A stretch of DNA of 64,000 bases from an uncultured Clostridia bacterium (GCA_934777435.1 CAKVNK010000002.1:248001-312000); one strand, 5' to 3'. Shown: positions 15,659-24,657, numbered from the stretch's first letter. A program made the numbers and translations. Notes: generated from the letters alone by a model not told the origin.

Positions 15659-16699
15659 ATGAAATATCAAGGCATAACCATACACAAAAGTCCGTATGCG
15701 AATACTTGGTTTACAAGATATAGAAAAAATGGTGTGCAGCACTTTATCAGTGCCAAAACACAAAAAGATTGTTATAACAAATTAAAAAAAGCGTTACAGC
15801 AAGACAATGTTGCGGAATCTAAAACAACAATGCCAACACTGTTGCAGTGGTATGAGAAGTGGCTTAGTTTATATAAAATTGGTAAAGTAAAGCAAAGTAC
15901 AATTTATCAATACGAGCAATCTTTAAAGAAAATAGACGTCAGGATAAAAAATAAAGCAATTAATAACATAACTCTGGAAGAAGTTTTGACAAATTTAAAC
16001 GCAATGAAAGAAGAAAGAGCAAGACAACTGGCTTATGAACTTCTAAAAGCTTTATTTCGAAAGGCCAAAGATAATGATTATGTTGAAACAAATTTGATGG
16101 AGAAAATTGACAAGCCTGAGCATTTAAGAAAGAACGGCAAAGCTTTTACTCACGCGGAAGAAGAAAGATTAATAGAAGCTTTCAATGGCAACAAATGGGG
16201 AGATTTTTACCTTGTTATGTTGTACCAGGGGCTGCGTAAAGGTGAGTGCTTGGGACTTACAATTAAAGATGTTGATTTTGAAAAAGACACATTATCAATC
16301 ACAAAATCAATAAATAGGCACAATCAAATTGATACAACAAAAAATGCACAAAGTAATAGGGTAATGCCATTGTTTAATGTAACAAAAGAGATTTTAACCA
16401 AATATCAAAACACAAGTGGTAGAATATTTAACATATCTTATAACCAGATAGATGAACATACAAGGGCAATAAAAAAAGAAACTGGAATCAGTTTCTCTAC
16501 AAAATTTATGCGTTACACGTTTATAACAAGATGTGGCGAGCAAAACATACCAGAATTTGTAATTCAATCCTGGGTTGGACACAAGATTGGTAGTAAAGTT
16601 ACAAAACAGGTTTATACAAAGTTTAACGCGGAAGATAATGTTAAGTATATTAATATACTTAATAGCACAAAATTATACTCAAATTATACTCACAAATAA
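15659..16699 (+). CDS. int: Tyrosine-type site-specific integrase
   Basis: 346 residues from the ATG at 15659, preceded by AAAAGGAGC. An N-terminal AP2-like arm-binding domain is followed by a SAM-like core-binding domain (TLLQWYEKWLSLYKIGKVKQST) and a catalytic domain. The catalytic residues are Arg in QGLRKGECLGL, Arg in KFMRYTF (the usual preceding His of the H-x-x-R box is Lys), His in WVGHKIG and the nucleophile Tyr in KQVYTKF. The stop codon lies inside the 125-bp att repeat, 71 bp from the tRNA. It should integrate and excise the element at tRNA-Leu. Confidence 0.92.
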   Translation: MKYQGITIHKSPYANTWFTRYRKNGVQHFISAKTQKDCYNKLKKALQQDNVAESKTTMPTLLQWYEKWLSLYKIGKVKQSTIYQYEQSLKKIDVRIKNKAINNITLEEVLTNLNAMKEERARQLAYELLKALFRKAKDNDYVETNLMEKIDKPEHLRKNGKAFTHAEEERLIEAFNGNKWGDFYLVMLYQGLRKGECLGLTIKDVDFEKDTLSITKSINRHNQIDTTKNAQSNRVMPLFNVTKEILTKYQNTSGRIFNISYNQIDEHTRAIKKETGISFSTKFMRYTFITRCGEQNIPEFVIQSWVGHKIGSKVTKQVYTKFNAEDNVKYINILNSTKLYSNYTHK

Positions 16700-16794
16700 A
16701 AATGACTTGATACACCACCGCTAAATGTTGCTATCAAGTCAATACAAAAACACTATATAATGTGTTTTTTGGTGCCGGTGGTCGGGGTCGAACC
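16670..16794 (+). repeat. attR: right 125-bp direct repeat
   Basis: Identical to 3997-4121. It spans the last 10 codons of int, a 9-bp hairpin, a bidirectional terminator (AAAAACAC/GTGTTTTTT) and the 3' quarter of tRNA-Leu. The tRNA stays intact on this side. Confidence 0.9.
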
Positions 16795-16857
16795 GACACG
16801 GACGGTGAGGTCCCCAGGATTTTAAGTCCTGTGCGTCTGCCATTTCGCCACACCGGC
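16770..16857 (-). tRNA. tRNA-Leu(UAA)
   Basis: 88 nt on the minus strand with encoded CCA. The 7-bp acceptor stem GCCGGTG/CACCGGC, the long variable arm of class II tRNAs, the TTCGA T-loop and the anticodon loop CTTAAAA (anticodon TAA) are all visible. Its 3' end is the prophage attachment site. Confidence 0.95.
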
Positions 16858-17055
16858 ATAGGTGTGATTTTTGCATCTAAATTATGCTGTTGACCTGAAT
16901 TTTAGCACAGGACAACTAGGGTTCCCACCACGACTTGTTGTGGAAGGGATAAGGAACAATCTAGCAAAAGTTGAGATTGCGTGGCAATCGAACCATAAGC
17001 ACGGATTGTGACGAGCGTCTGCCATTTCGCCACACCGGCATAGGTGTGATTTTTG
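16833..17055 (-). repeat. Duplicated 41-bp 5' segment of tRNA-Leu (tRNA remnant)
   Basis: The 41 bp at 16833-16873, covering the tRNA 5' half and its upstream flank, recur exactly at 17015-17055. The second copy has no 3' half and so is a tRNA fragment. The 141 bp between the copies include the dispersed structured repeat at 16918-17013. Confidence 0.85.
16918..17013 (+). repeat. Dispersed structured repeat, copy A (next to tRNA-Leu)
   Basis: About 96 bp starting AGGGTTCCCACCAC and ending ATTGTGACG. It is closely similar to 63469-63571 beside the 5S gene: about 50 conserved bp, then a variable hairpin, then the conserved end. The conserved part can fold through GTTCC/GGAAC and a CCAC/GTGG stem. 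The variable hairpin here is GATTGC/GCAATC. Confidence 0.7.
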
Positions 17056-17286
17056 TATTCAGATTGTTTTGTTAAAAGTTAACAAACATTTTGTTAATTT
17101 TTGACTGGTTTTAATATACCACATTAATTTTATTTTTGCAAGAGATTTTAACTCTTTTGTTTTTAATTTTTAAAACTAAAATTATTTTTGCCTTTTTGTT
17201 GGTGGATATTTTACGAGTGTTCGATTTAAAAATGCAAAATCAAAAATTTGTTTGGTAAATTCAGCTTGATGTGGTAAACTATCAGT
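17056..17286. other. Intergenic region before polA
   Basis: AT-rich DNA with no gene. The only recognisable signal is a polA promoter: TTGGTA at 17252-17257 and TAAACT at 17275-17280 spaced 17 bp, ending 6 nt before the polA ATG. Confidence 0.4.
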
Positions 17287-19818
17287 ATGGAAAAATTTGT
17301 TGTTGTAGATGGAAACAGTTTGATAAATCGTGCATTTTATGGCTTGCCAATGCTTAAAAGTTTAAGTGGTGAACCATGCAATGCTGTTTATGGTTTTGTT
17401 AATATTTTATTAAACCTTGTTTTAAAAGAACAACCAAAATATTTGGTTTGTGTTTTTGATGCGGGTAAACACACTTTCAGGCATGATATGTATGCAGAAT
17501 ATAAGGGCAAACGTGACCATATGCCAGAAGATTTGGCAATTCAGTTGCCGGTGCTTAAAAAATTGCTTACAGCCATGAATATCAAAACCATTGAAATGCC
17601 AGAGATTGAAGCAGACGATATTGTGGGGTCTATCAGTCGCAAGTTTGATGCTGAATTTATTTTGCTTTCTGGTGATAAAGATTTATTGCAACTTATTAAC
17701 AATAACACATCTGTTTGGCTGACTCAAAAAGGTGTTTCACAAGTAAACAAAATGGACGAAAAGGCCTTGATGGAACAGTTTGAATTAAAGCCATATCAGA
17801 TTATTGAACTTAAATCAATTATGGGGGATAGTTCGGATAATATACCAGGTGTGCCAGGTATTGGCCAAAAAGGTGCAATGGATTTATTAAAGCAATTTGA
17901 AAGTTTGGATAATATCTATGCAAACCTAGACAAAGTGCCACAACGATATTTACCAAAGTTGGAAGCAGGCAAAGATATGGCATATCTTTCACATCAACTT
18001 GCCACAATCAAATTAGATGTGGAAATTCCGTTTAGTATTGACGAGTGTGAAATTAATTTGCCATTTAATGATCAAGTTTATCTTATGATGAAAGATCTTG
18101 ATTTTAAGTCAATGTTAACACGTAAAGAGTTGTTTTTTTCAGCACCACGCACAGAAGAAAAGCCAAAAGAAGAAACAATAGCAAACGTGCCAACAAAAGA
18201 GATTGAATCACAGGCTGATTTTGATGAAATGTTATCTAATTTAAGTGATAGTTTTGCTTTGGCAACTGATGATTTTGCAGTGCTTTTAGCAACCGATAAA
18301 ACCGAATATTGCATTTATAAAACCAGTGATGTGTTCAGTGCAAATTTGCCCAAATTTAAGCAACTTTTAGCTGGCGAAAAACAAAAAATTTGTTTTGATG
18401 CAAAAGATTTAATGCATCACTTTGCTGAACTTGATTGTGAAATAAACAATTATTTTGATGCGTCGGTTGCGATTTATATTGCCAACGAATTAGATGCTGA
18501 AATCAAGTTTGAAGATGCGTTAAAATTAAACAACATTGTGTGTGAAAATAAGGCTTATCCACTTTTTAAACTTAAAGAAATTTATATCAATAAATTGATT
18601 AAAAATGGTCAACTTAAACTTTACAGCAATATGGAACTGCCACTTGTTAAAGTTTTGTTTGATATGGAACAAAATGGTATTAAGATTGATGCACAAGCAA
18701 TCAAAGATTTGAGTGCAAGTTATCACCAAGAATTGGATAGTTTAACTGACGAAATTTACGCTTTGGCAGGGCAAACATTTAATATCAACAGTCCAAAGCA
18801 GTTGCAAACCATTTTGTTTGAAACTTTGGGCATTGAATATAAGGGCAAAAAAGGCACAAGCATTGAAGTGCTTAACGATATTAAAGATAAACACCCGATT
18901 GTTGAAAAACTTATTAGATACCGCAAGGTTAACAAACTTATTTCCACTTATTTAGATGGTATGCTTGCGTTTGTGGCGCCAGATGGCAAAATTCACACAA
19001 CATATATGCAACGCACAACAAGCACTGGCAGATTGAGTAGCCGTGAACCAAATTTGCAAAACCTTCCTATCCGTGATGATGAAGGCAGAAATTTGCGTAA
19101 AATGTTTGCAAGTTCATTTGAAAATGGCACAATAATCAGTGCCGACTATAACCAAATTGAGTTGCGATTAATTGCCAACTTCAGTGGTGACGAAAATATG
19201 ATTGCAGACTACCTTTCGGGTAAAGATATTCACACCGCAACAGCAAGCAAAATTTTTGGTGTGCCAGAAAGTGAAGTTACGTCAAGCATGCGTCGTGTGG
19301 CAAAGTCGGTTAACTTTGGCATTATTTATGGCATTAGTGCTTATGGGCTTAGCCAAAACATTGGGTCAACACCAAAAGAAGCGGGTGCGTTTATTAACAA
19401 ATATTTAGAGATTTACCCACAAGTGAAAGTTTATGGCGATAAACAAATTGAGTTGGCACGTCAAAATGGCTATGTAAGCACAATTATGGGCAGAATTAGG
19501 CATATTCCAGATATTAATTCAACCAACCATACAATGCGTGGCTTTGCTGAAAGAACAGCCAAAAATATGCCATTGCAAGGCAGTGCAAGTGACATCATTA
19601 AAATTGCAATGGTAAATGTTTACAAACGCTTTAAGGCAGAAAACCTTAAAAGCAAAATGATAATTCAAATTCATGACGAATTGGTTATTGATTGCCACCC
19701 AGATGAAAGCCAAATTGTTAAGGATATTTTAAAGCAAGAAATGGAAGGAGTTATAACTTTGCGTGTTCCACTTATTGCAAATGTTAGTGAAGGCAAAACT
19801 CTTTACGATGCAAAATAA
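17287..19818 (+). CDS. polA: DNA polymerase I
   Basis: 843 residues. The 5'-nuclease domain (about 1-290) has VDGNSLINRAFYG, EADDIVGSI, LLSGDKDLLQL and the helix-hairpin-helix GDSSDNIPGVPGIGQKGA. The 3'-5' exonuclease region (about 300-470) lacks the D-x-E metal motif (it reads FALATDDFAV), so proofreading is probably absent, as in many Firmicutes. The polymerase domain has motif A DYNQIELRLIANFSGDENM, motif B RRVAKSVNFGIIYG and motif C IQIHDELVID. It fills gaps in repair and matures Okazaki fragments. There is no ribosome site; the -10 ends 6 nt before the ATG, suggesting a leaderless mRNA. Confidence 0.97.
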   Translation: MEKFVVVDGNSLINRAFYGLPMLKSLSGEPCNAVYGFVNILLNLVLKEQPKYLVCVFDAGKHTFRHDMYAEYKGKRDHMPEDLAIQLPVLKKLLTAMNIKTIEMPEIEADDIVGSISRKFDAEFILLSGDKDLLQLINNNTSVWLTQKGVSQVNKMDEKALMEQFELKPYQIIELKSIMGDSSDNIPGVPGIGQKGAMDLLKQFESLDNIYANLDKVPQRYLPKLEAGKDMAYLSHQLATIKLDVEIPFSIDECEINLPFNDQVYLMMKDLDFKSMLTRKELFFSAPRTEEKPKEETIANVPTKEIESQADFDEMLSNLSDSFALATDDFAVLLATDKTEYCIYKTSDVFSANLPKFKQLLAGEKQKICFDAKDLMHHFAELDCEINNYFDASVAIYIANELDAEIKFEDALKLNNIVCENKAYPLFKLKEIYINKLIKNGQLKLYSNMELPLVKVLFDMEQNGIKIDAQAIKDLSASYHQELDSLTDEIYALAGQTFNINSPKQLQTILFETLGIEYKGKKGTSIEVLNDIKDKHPIVEKLIRYRKVNKLISTYLDGMLAFVAPDGKIHTTYMQRTTSTGRLSSREPNLQNLPIRDDEGRNLRKMFASSFENGTIISADYNQIELRLIANFSGDENMIADYLSGKDIHTATASKIFGVPESEVTSSMRRVAKSVNFGIIYGISAYGLSQNIGSTPKEAGAFINKYLEIYPQVKVYGDKQIELARQNGYVSTIMGRIRHIPDINSTNHTMRGFAERTAKNMPLQGSASDIIKIAMVNVYKRFKAENLKSKMIIQIHDELVIDCHPDESQIVKDILKQEMEGVITLRVPLIANVSEGKTLYDAK

Positions 19819-19911
19819 AGCAATATTTTATTGTGGAATTTATGAGAAAAATTAAAAAAAATAAATTATAAATTTATTAAATTAGCAAATATAGTGTAAT
19901 ATTTAGAAAAG

Positions 19912-19938
19912 AAACCAAAATATGCTTTGGTTTTTTTT
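19912..19938 (+). terminator. Terminator after polA
   Basis: AAACCAAA/TTTGGTTT hairpin with a 6-nt loop and a T-run. Confidence 0.75.
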
Positions 19939-19961
19939 GATTTTGTTTTAAAATGCTTTTA

Positions 19962-21290
19962 ATGACAAACGAAGAAAAAATGACAAAATATATGCAACGT
20001 AACGTCAAGTTGTTTCCGCCTTTTTTGGCTCTAACTTGGGACGTGCTTTTTGTGTGGACAATTTCAACAATGTTTTTTACCATGCAAAAGGGGCTGGAGT
20101 TCTCACAAGTTGTTATGCTTGACTCTGTTTTGATGATTATTGGTTGTATTATTTGTGTGCCTGTCACAAACTTGTTAAAAAAAGTTAATGCTGTTACTGC
20201 ATCTCAAATTGGAATGTTGGGCTATGCAATTTATTTGCTTATGTGTATATTTGGCACTCATTATGCAGTGTTTTTGTTGGCACAATTTTTCTTGTCCTTT
20301 GGCTATATTGCATGCGGAATTAAGGGAAATTCAATTTTAACAAGAAGTTTAAATATTTTAAAACGTGATAACGATTATGAACGTGTGTACGGCAAGGGTA
20401 TAAGTCTATTTTATGTGCTTGAAGCGGTTGGTGCAATCGTTATAACATATGTGTATAATTGGCAACCTTATATGGCATTTTGGATTTCTTTTGCTGTTGT
20501 TATATCTGTTTTCTTTTATTCATTTTTGCTTAAATCACCTGAAAAGTTCCAACAACAAAATGTAGTGGTTCAAGTCACACAGCCAACTGAAAACGCAGCA
20601 GAAGATAAAGAGAAAAAGAAAAAAGAAAGCACATTTTTAAAAGTGTTTAAATCACCATTTTTTATCTGCTTGCTTTTGTTTATGTTTTTAATGCGTGGCA
20701 CAACTTCGATTACAAACTCTAACTTTAAAATGTATTTGCAACAAATCATTGAATTGGGCGCTATACCAGCCAGTATGTTCGGTTATATCTACGCAGGTGG
20801 TAAACTATTAACTGCTATTTCAAGCAAATATCAGTTTAAATTTAACCTTAAATTTGGGGTTAGAAGCATTATTATATTTGCCGTGTCTTTGATTGTATCC
20901 TTCTTTGCTGCGGGGACGGTTGCAATGTGTATGCCTGTAAACTGGATTTCAATAACTTTGATTATTGTGATTTCGTATGTTCAAATGTGCATAATTTCAC
21001 CTTGCAGAATATTTGTTAACAACTATATGCAAGTTTGTATTCCACCACAAGAAATTGAAAATGCATACTCTGTGCGTACCATGGTTGAATATTTGGGCTA
21101 TGGCTTGATAAGTGCTTTGTATTCAACATTATTAACCGCATTTAGCGACAGTTATGGCATTGTTTCTGTGGTGTATATGTCAATCTTAACTGTACCAATT
21201 ATAATCACCATGATTTTATTTATTAAATATCTTATCAAAAAACACGCGGAAAAATATACAATAATAAAACAGGAATACACAGAAGAATAA
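19962..21290 (+). CDS. Major-facilitator-like 12-span membrane transporter
   Basis: About 442 residues with roughly twelve hydrophobic segments and a charged cytoplasmic loop in the middle (EDKEKKKKES at about residue 215), the layout of MFS carriers. Six spans precede and six follow the loop. No substrate-specific motif is recognised; sugar/cation (GPH-like) symporters are one possibility. The ATG at 19962 is preferred because a TAAAAT box at 19949-19954 ends 7 nt before it and overlaps an earlier ATG at 19953. No ribosome site is present. Confidence 0.75.
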   Translation: MTNEEKMTKYMQRNVKLFPPFLALTWDVLFVWTISTMFFTMQKGLEFSQVVMLDSVLMIIGCIICVPVTNLLKKVNAVTASQIGMLGYAIYLLMCIFGTHYAVFLLAQFFLSFGYIACGIKGNSILTRSLNILKRDNDYERVYGKGISLFYVLEAVGAIVITYVYNWQPYMAFWISFAVVISVFFYSFLLKSPEKFQQQNVVVQVTQPTENAAEDKEKKKKESTFLKVFKSPFFICLLLFMFLMRGTTSITNSNFKMYLQQIIELGAIPASMFGYIYAGGKLLTAISSKYQFKFNLKFGVRSIIIFAVSLIVSFFAAGTVAMCMPVNWISITLIIVISYVQMCIISPCRIFVNNYMQVCIPPQEIENAYSVRTMVEYLGYGLISALYSTLLTAFSDSYGIVSVVYMSILTVPIIITMILFIKYLIKKHAEKYTIIKQEYTEE

Positions 21291-21313
21291 AAATTTGACA
21301 AAAGGATAGGCTT

Positions 21314-21985
21314 ATGGATATACAGACATTTGCACAGCATGTAAAAAATAGAAAATTTAGCATTGACACATTGCGTGAAGGAATTTGTGATTTATATGGC
21401 ATGGAAGATAAAAAGCCTTTTGTTGTTAAAGCGTCATATTACAAAAAATGCGATGGTATTAAGATTTATCGTGGGCTAGATTGCACAGAAGAAATGTTTA
21501 ACAATTATGTTGAAAAATTTGCTTTTGGTGAAATGTTCTTTGTAAATCGACTTTCAGTTTTGGGGCAAGGCTATTACTTTGCTGATAAAAAATTTGTGGC
21601 AAAGTTTTACACAAATAACACAAAACATAGGTTATTTAAGAGCCCTATTATATCGGCAAAAATTATGCCAGATGCAAGATTGATAACCAAAAATCAATTA
21701 AATGCCGAGTTCCGTAGAAGTTTGCCGGAAGTTAAACAAACTTTATTCGCAAAGTTTGACGGATTGTTAACTGAAGAAGACATAAACTTTTTTGTTGGAC
21801 TTATAAATACATCTGCAGATCCAATGGTAAAAGCAATAATTTTAGGTTATGATGGTTTAATTTCACCTTATTCCGATAAAAAAGGCTGTATTTATCTCAT
21901 ATTCAATCGTGGCAAATTGCTTATGAGTGAAACCGAAATACAATCAGTTAAAACTGAAGTTGAACCATATATTCAATTAGATTAA
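21314..21985 (+). CDS. Uncharacterised protein with an ADP-ribosyltransferase-like segment
   Basis: 223 residues, preceded by AAAGGATAGG and 23 bp after the transporter gene, so likely in one operon. The region KIYRGLDCTEEMFNNYVEKF, followed about 30 residues later by LGQGYYFADKKFVAKFY, recalls the R-G...G-x-G-x-Y-F pattern of ADP-ribosyltransferase folds. The catalytic glutamate cannot be assigned with confidence. The call is tentative; it may simply be an unrelated protein. Confidence 0.45.
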   Translation: MDIQTFAQHVKNRKFSIDTLREGICDLYGMEDKKPFVVKASYYKKCDGIKIYRGLDCTEEMFNNYVEKFAFGEMFFVNRLSVLGQGYYFADKKFVAKFYTNNTKHRLFKSPIISAKIMPDARLITKNQLNAEFRRSLPEVKQTLFAKFDGLLTEEDINFFVGLINTSADPMVKAIILGYDGLISPYSDKKGCIYLIFNRGKLLMSETEIQSVKTEVEPYIQLD

Positions 21986-22029
21986 ATTTGTTTAAAATTA
22001 TTGACAAATCAATTAAAAAGGTGTAGAGT

Positions 22030-22166
22030 TACTTTATCCATAAAGAGTGTGCGAGGGACAGCCCCGTTGACCACACAGCAACCTAGCGTATGCCAAGGTG
22101 CTAAAGGCTGACCGATGGGGTAAATAAGTGCACGTATAATCTCATCGGTATCGATGGGATTTTTTG
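22030..22166 (+). promoter_or_regulatory. SAM riboswitch (SAM-I/IV-type core) with terminator
   Basis: The leader of metK contains the conserved SAM-riboswitch core: GCGAGGGACAGCCCCGTTGA, then CAGCAACC and AAGGTGCTAAA. An intrinsic terminator follows (TCTCATCG at 22140-22147, CGATGGGA at 22152-22159, six T). ACCGATGGG at 22111-22119 can pair instead with CTCATCGGT at 22141-22149 as antiterminator. SAM binding should therefore end transcription before metK. The exact subclass within the SAM clan is uncertain. Confidence 0.88.
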
Positions 22167-22204
22167 TATCCTCTTTATGGAAATTAATTTATATAGAGGG
22201 ATAT

Positions 22205-23572
22205 ATGAAAACAATAGAAGAATTAACAAAACAAACTTTGGGCAGTGATAATTTGCTTGCTTTGCGTTTATCAAAAGCGGAAATAAGGCCATTTTTACAT
22301 TATGCAAAACAAAATGGTTGTGTTTGGGTCAGTGGTAAACAAATTGATGAAGAACATGATTTGCTGGACGCACCATATGCGTTTATCTGCATAGAAGCAA
22401 ACAAAACTATCAGCAAACTATCCGCCATGTGTTGGTGTAAAAGCACCAACTTAATTAAAATAGAATTTAAAGATTTGTTTGAAGTTGGATGTAAACATTT
22501 AGAAACAAGTGAAAGCGTAAATATTGGTCACCCAGATAAAACTTGCGATACTATTGCAGACGCATTTTTAGACGAAGCTTTAAAACAAGATAAATTCAGC
22601 CAAATGGCGGTTGAATGTGCAATTAAAAACAACAAACTTTTTGTATATGGTGAAGCAACAACAAATGCAAAAATTGATTATGTCAAAATTGCCAAGAATA
22701 TTTTAAAACAAATTGGATACACGTGCGATTTTGATGTGATTATAGAAGTTAGCACTCAAAGCCCAGATATTAACCAAGCGGTAAATAGAACCAAATTATG
22801 TGCCAACGACCAAGGCATTTGTTATGGCTATGCAACCAACGAAACAAAACAATATATGCCATTGCCAATTTTAATTGCACATAAACTTATGCAACAATAT
22901 GAAACATTTAGACAAACACATAACCAATTTTTTGCCGATGCAAAAAGCCAAGTTACTGTGGAATATATTGATAACACACCAATTAGAATAGATACTATTC
23001 TTATTTCAGTTTCACATAGTGAAGATTTAACCACAACAGAAATTCAACAAATAATAAAGCAACAAGTTGTTGATGTCGCTTTAAAAGAGTTTGAACAATA
23101 TTTAAGCGATACTAAGTTTATTATTAATCCAAGTGGTAAATTTACAATTTGGGGCTCGTTTGGTGATAGCGGTTGCGTGGGACGTAAAATTGTTGTTGAT
23201 ACTTATGGTGGTGTTGGCAGAGTTGGTGGCGGTTGTTTTAGCAGTAAAAACGCAACAAAAGTTGATAGGTCTGGGGCATATTACGCTCGTTATGTGGCTA
23301 AAAATATAGTTGCCCATAATTTGGCGGATAAATGTGAAGTTGAATTATGTTTCGGCATAGGTTTAAGCAAACCTTTAGCAATCAATATCAACACCTTTGG
23401 CACTGAAAAAGTGGATATTTCATTGATTTATGACTATGTTAACAAAAATTTTAACTTCGAACTTGATAACATTATCAAAGAACTTGATTTGCTTAAACCT
23501 ATCTATCAAAATACTGCTTGTTTTGGTCATTTCGGTAGAGAGGAATTTAGTTGGGAAAAAATTAAAGATTAA
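22205..23572 (+). CDS. metK: S-adenosylmethionine synthetase with an extra N-terminal domain
   Basis: 455 residues from the ATG at 22205 (ribosome site GAGGG). Residues from about 95 onward match MetK: ESVNIGHPDKTCDTIADAFL (usually SVTEGHPDK), QSPDINQAV, GYATNE, WGSFGDSGCVGRK and DTYGGVGRVGGGCFSSK, with DRSGAYYARYVAKN. The enzyme makes SAM from methionine and ATP in the cytosol. The first roughly 90 residues are an extension not present in ordinary MetK, which starts just before the GHPDK motif. Several usually invariant positions differ (STQSPD for GEQSPD, SGC for AGL). The riboswitch upstream supports the assignment. Confidence 0.9.
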   Translation: MKTIEELTKQTLGSDNLLALRLSKAEIRPFLHYAKQNGCVWVSGKQIDEEHDLLDAPYAFICIEANKTISKLSAMCWCKSTNLIKIEFKDLFEVGCKHLETSESVNIGHPDKTCDTIADAFLDEALKQDKFSQMAVECAIKNNKLFVYGEATTNAKIDYVKIAKNILKQIGYTCDFDVIIEVSTQSPDINQAVNRTKLCANDQGICYGYATNETKQYMPLPILIAHKLMQQYETFRQTHNQFFADAKSQVTVEYIDNTPIRIDTILISVSHSEDLTTTEIQQIIKQQVVDVALKEFEQYLSDTKFIINPSGKFTIWGSFGDSGCVGRKIVVDTYGGVGRVGGGCFSSKNATKVDRSGAYYARYVAKNIVAHNLADKCEVELCFGIGLSKPLAININTFGTEKVDISLIYDYVNKNFNFELDNIIKELDLLKPIYQNTACFGHFGREEFSWEKIKD

Positions 23573-23889
23573 TCAAATTGTATTGCTATATAGAGTGGTA
23601 TAAGTTGATTAGTGCATTTAAAAACCATTTCATATTTTACGTTAATTATTGTAAAAAGATAAAAATTTATGTTTTTGTTTAATAGATGATACTTTAAAAG
23701 AGTGTGGCAAAAAAGCAGTCATATTGACTGCTTTTTTAATAGGTAAGATAATAATGTATGTGTGTGACCTAGTTGTTAATTTGATAAACGATATTAACAG
23801 TTGATAATGTTTAAAATAATATAATTACAATTTAATAACAACTTGTTTAGATTTAATAATAAGGTGTTAAAAATTAATGTTGTGATTAA
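23573..23889. other. Intergenic region with bidirectional terminator
   Basis: About 320 bp, AT-rich. AAAAAAGCAGTCA pairs with TGACTGCTTTTTT at 23709-23738, with T-runs on both strands, separating metK from the convergent gene. Nothing else is recognised. Confidence 0.75.
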
Positions 23890-24468
23890 TTACAAAACAA
23901 TATCATTTTGTTTTTCAGTTAAAATCTTTTTTGCTTGTTTAACTTTGTGGCTGAACACAAGAGTTGAAACAAAATTAACAATGCCTTCAACAATCAAACT
24001 TACACCTGCAAAAATCATAACTGTTGAGAATTTTGCAAACATAACAGCAACACCAAGGCAAGCGGTTGCGATTGACAAAAGCATCAAGACCCACCAGCCA
24101 GAGATGTGTGCACGTGCACAATCAATGCTGTCAGATAATGAAGTGATTGAGTCAATAACAATAAATAAACCTAAAACGACTGTTAAAATTGATTGAACAA
24201 CTGCTGGGTTTGCCAAACAGAAAACACCAGCAACGATAAGTGTTGCAGACATAATCAATAATTGACCGCCTAAAATCCTTTCAAAAGCAAAATATCTAAC
24301 CATAACAGCAACGCCCATAGAAACAAGAGCACAGCCGAAAATTATGCAAAGCACATTTGCTGAACTGTCAGGCAGACAAACGCACAAAATGCCAACCATA
24401 ATGGTTAAAATTGCAATAATAATGCTGTCCCATTTAACTTTTTTGAAAAAACCTTTAATTTCGTCCAT
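23890..24468 (-). CDS. HdeD/DUF308-family membrane protein
   Basis: 192 residues from the ATG at 24468; AAGGAGGAA upstream decides this start over a longer in-frame one. Six hydrophobic segments in three similar pairs (for example ILTIMVGILCVCLPD, then LIVAGVFCLANPAVVQSI) are typical of DUF308/HdeD proteins, where L-x-G-x-x-x-x-x-N-P patterns repeat. Members are inner-membrane proteins, linked in enterobacteria to acid stress; the role here is unknown. Confidence 0.8.
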   Translation of the reverse strand: MDEIKGFFKKVKWDSIIIAILTIMVGILCVCLPDSSANVLCIIFGCALVSMGVAVMVRYFAFERILGGQLLIMSATLIVAGVFCLANPAVVQSILTVVLGLFIVIDSITSLSDSIDCARAHISGWWVLMLLSIATACLGVAVMFAKFSTVMIFAGVSLIVEGIVNFVSTLVFSHKVKQAKKILTEKQNDIVL

Positions 24469-24657
24469 ATCTTCCTCCTTAAAAATATTATACCGCAAGA
24501 TTAAAAACAAATTCAATCAAAAAAATCAACATATTTTAAAATGTGTATAAGTGTTGGTCGTCATATTATTATAACATCAAAACAAGCATATTTTTTGTTT
24601 TAAAATACGTTTTGATTGAGTTTAATTTTGCTTAATTCAAATGTCTGTAGTGGTGCT

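Larger units (their letters stand above)
3997..16794. mobile_element. Integrated filamentous (inovirus-like) prophage in tRNA-Leu
   Basis: A 12.7-kb element bounded by identical 125-bp direct repeats. The right repeat ends in the 3' part of an intact tRNA-Leu(UAA), and the left repeat is only that 3' part. Inside, a minus-strand module of some 16 genes is opposed by a short plus-strand module of repressor, small ORF and tyrosine integrase. The minus-strand order (replication protein, small proteins, N-terminally anchored proteins, large surface protein, small multi-TM protein, Zot ATPase) resembles inovirus gene order, and the Zot/pI ATPase is the hallmark. No HUH or Rep_trans nickase and no secretin (not needed without an outer membrane) was recognised. 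An integrative plasmid with a Zot-like ATPase is the main alternative. Confidence 0.75.
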
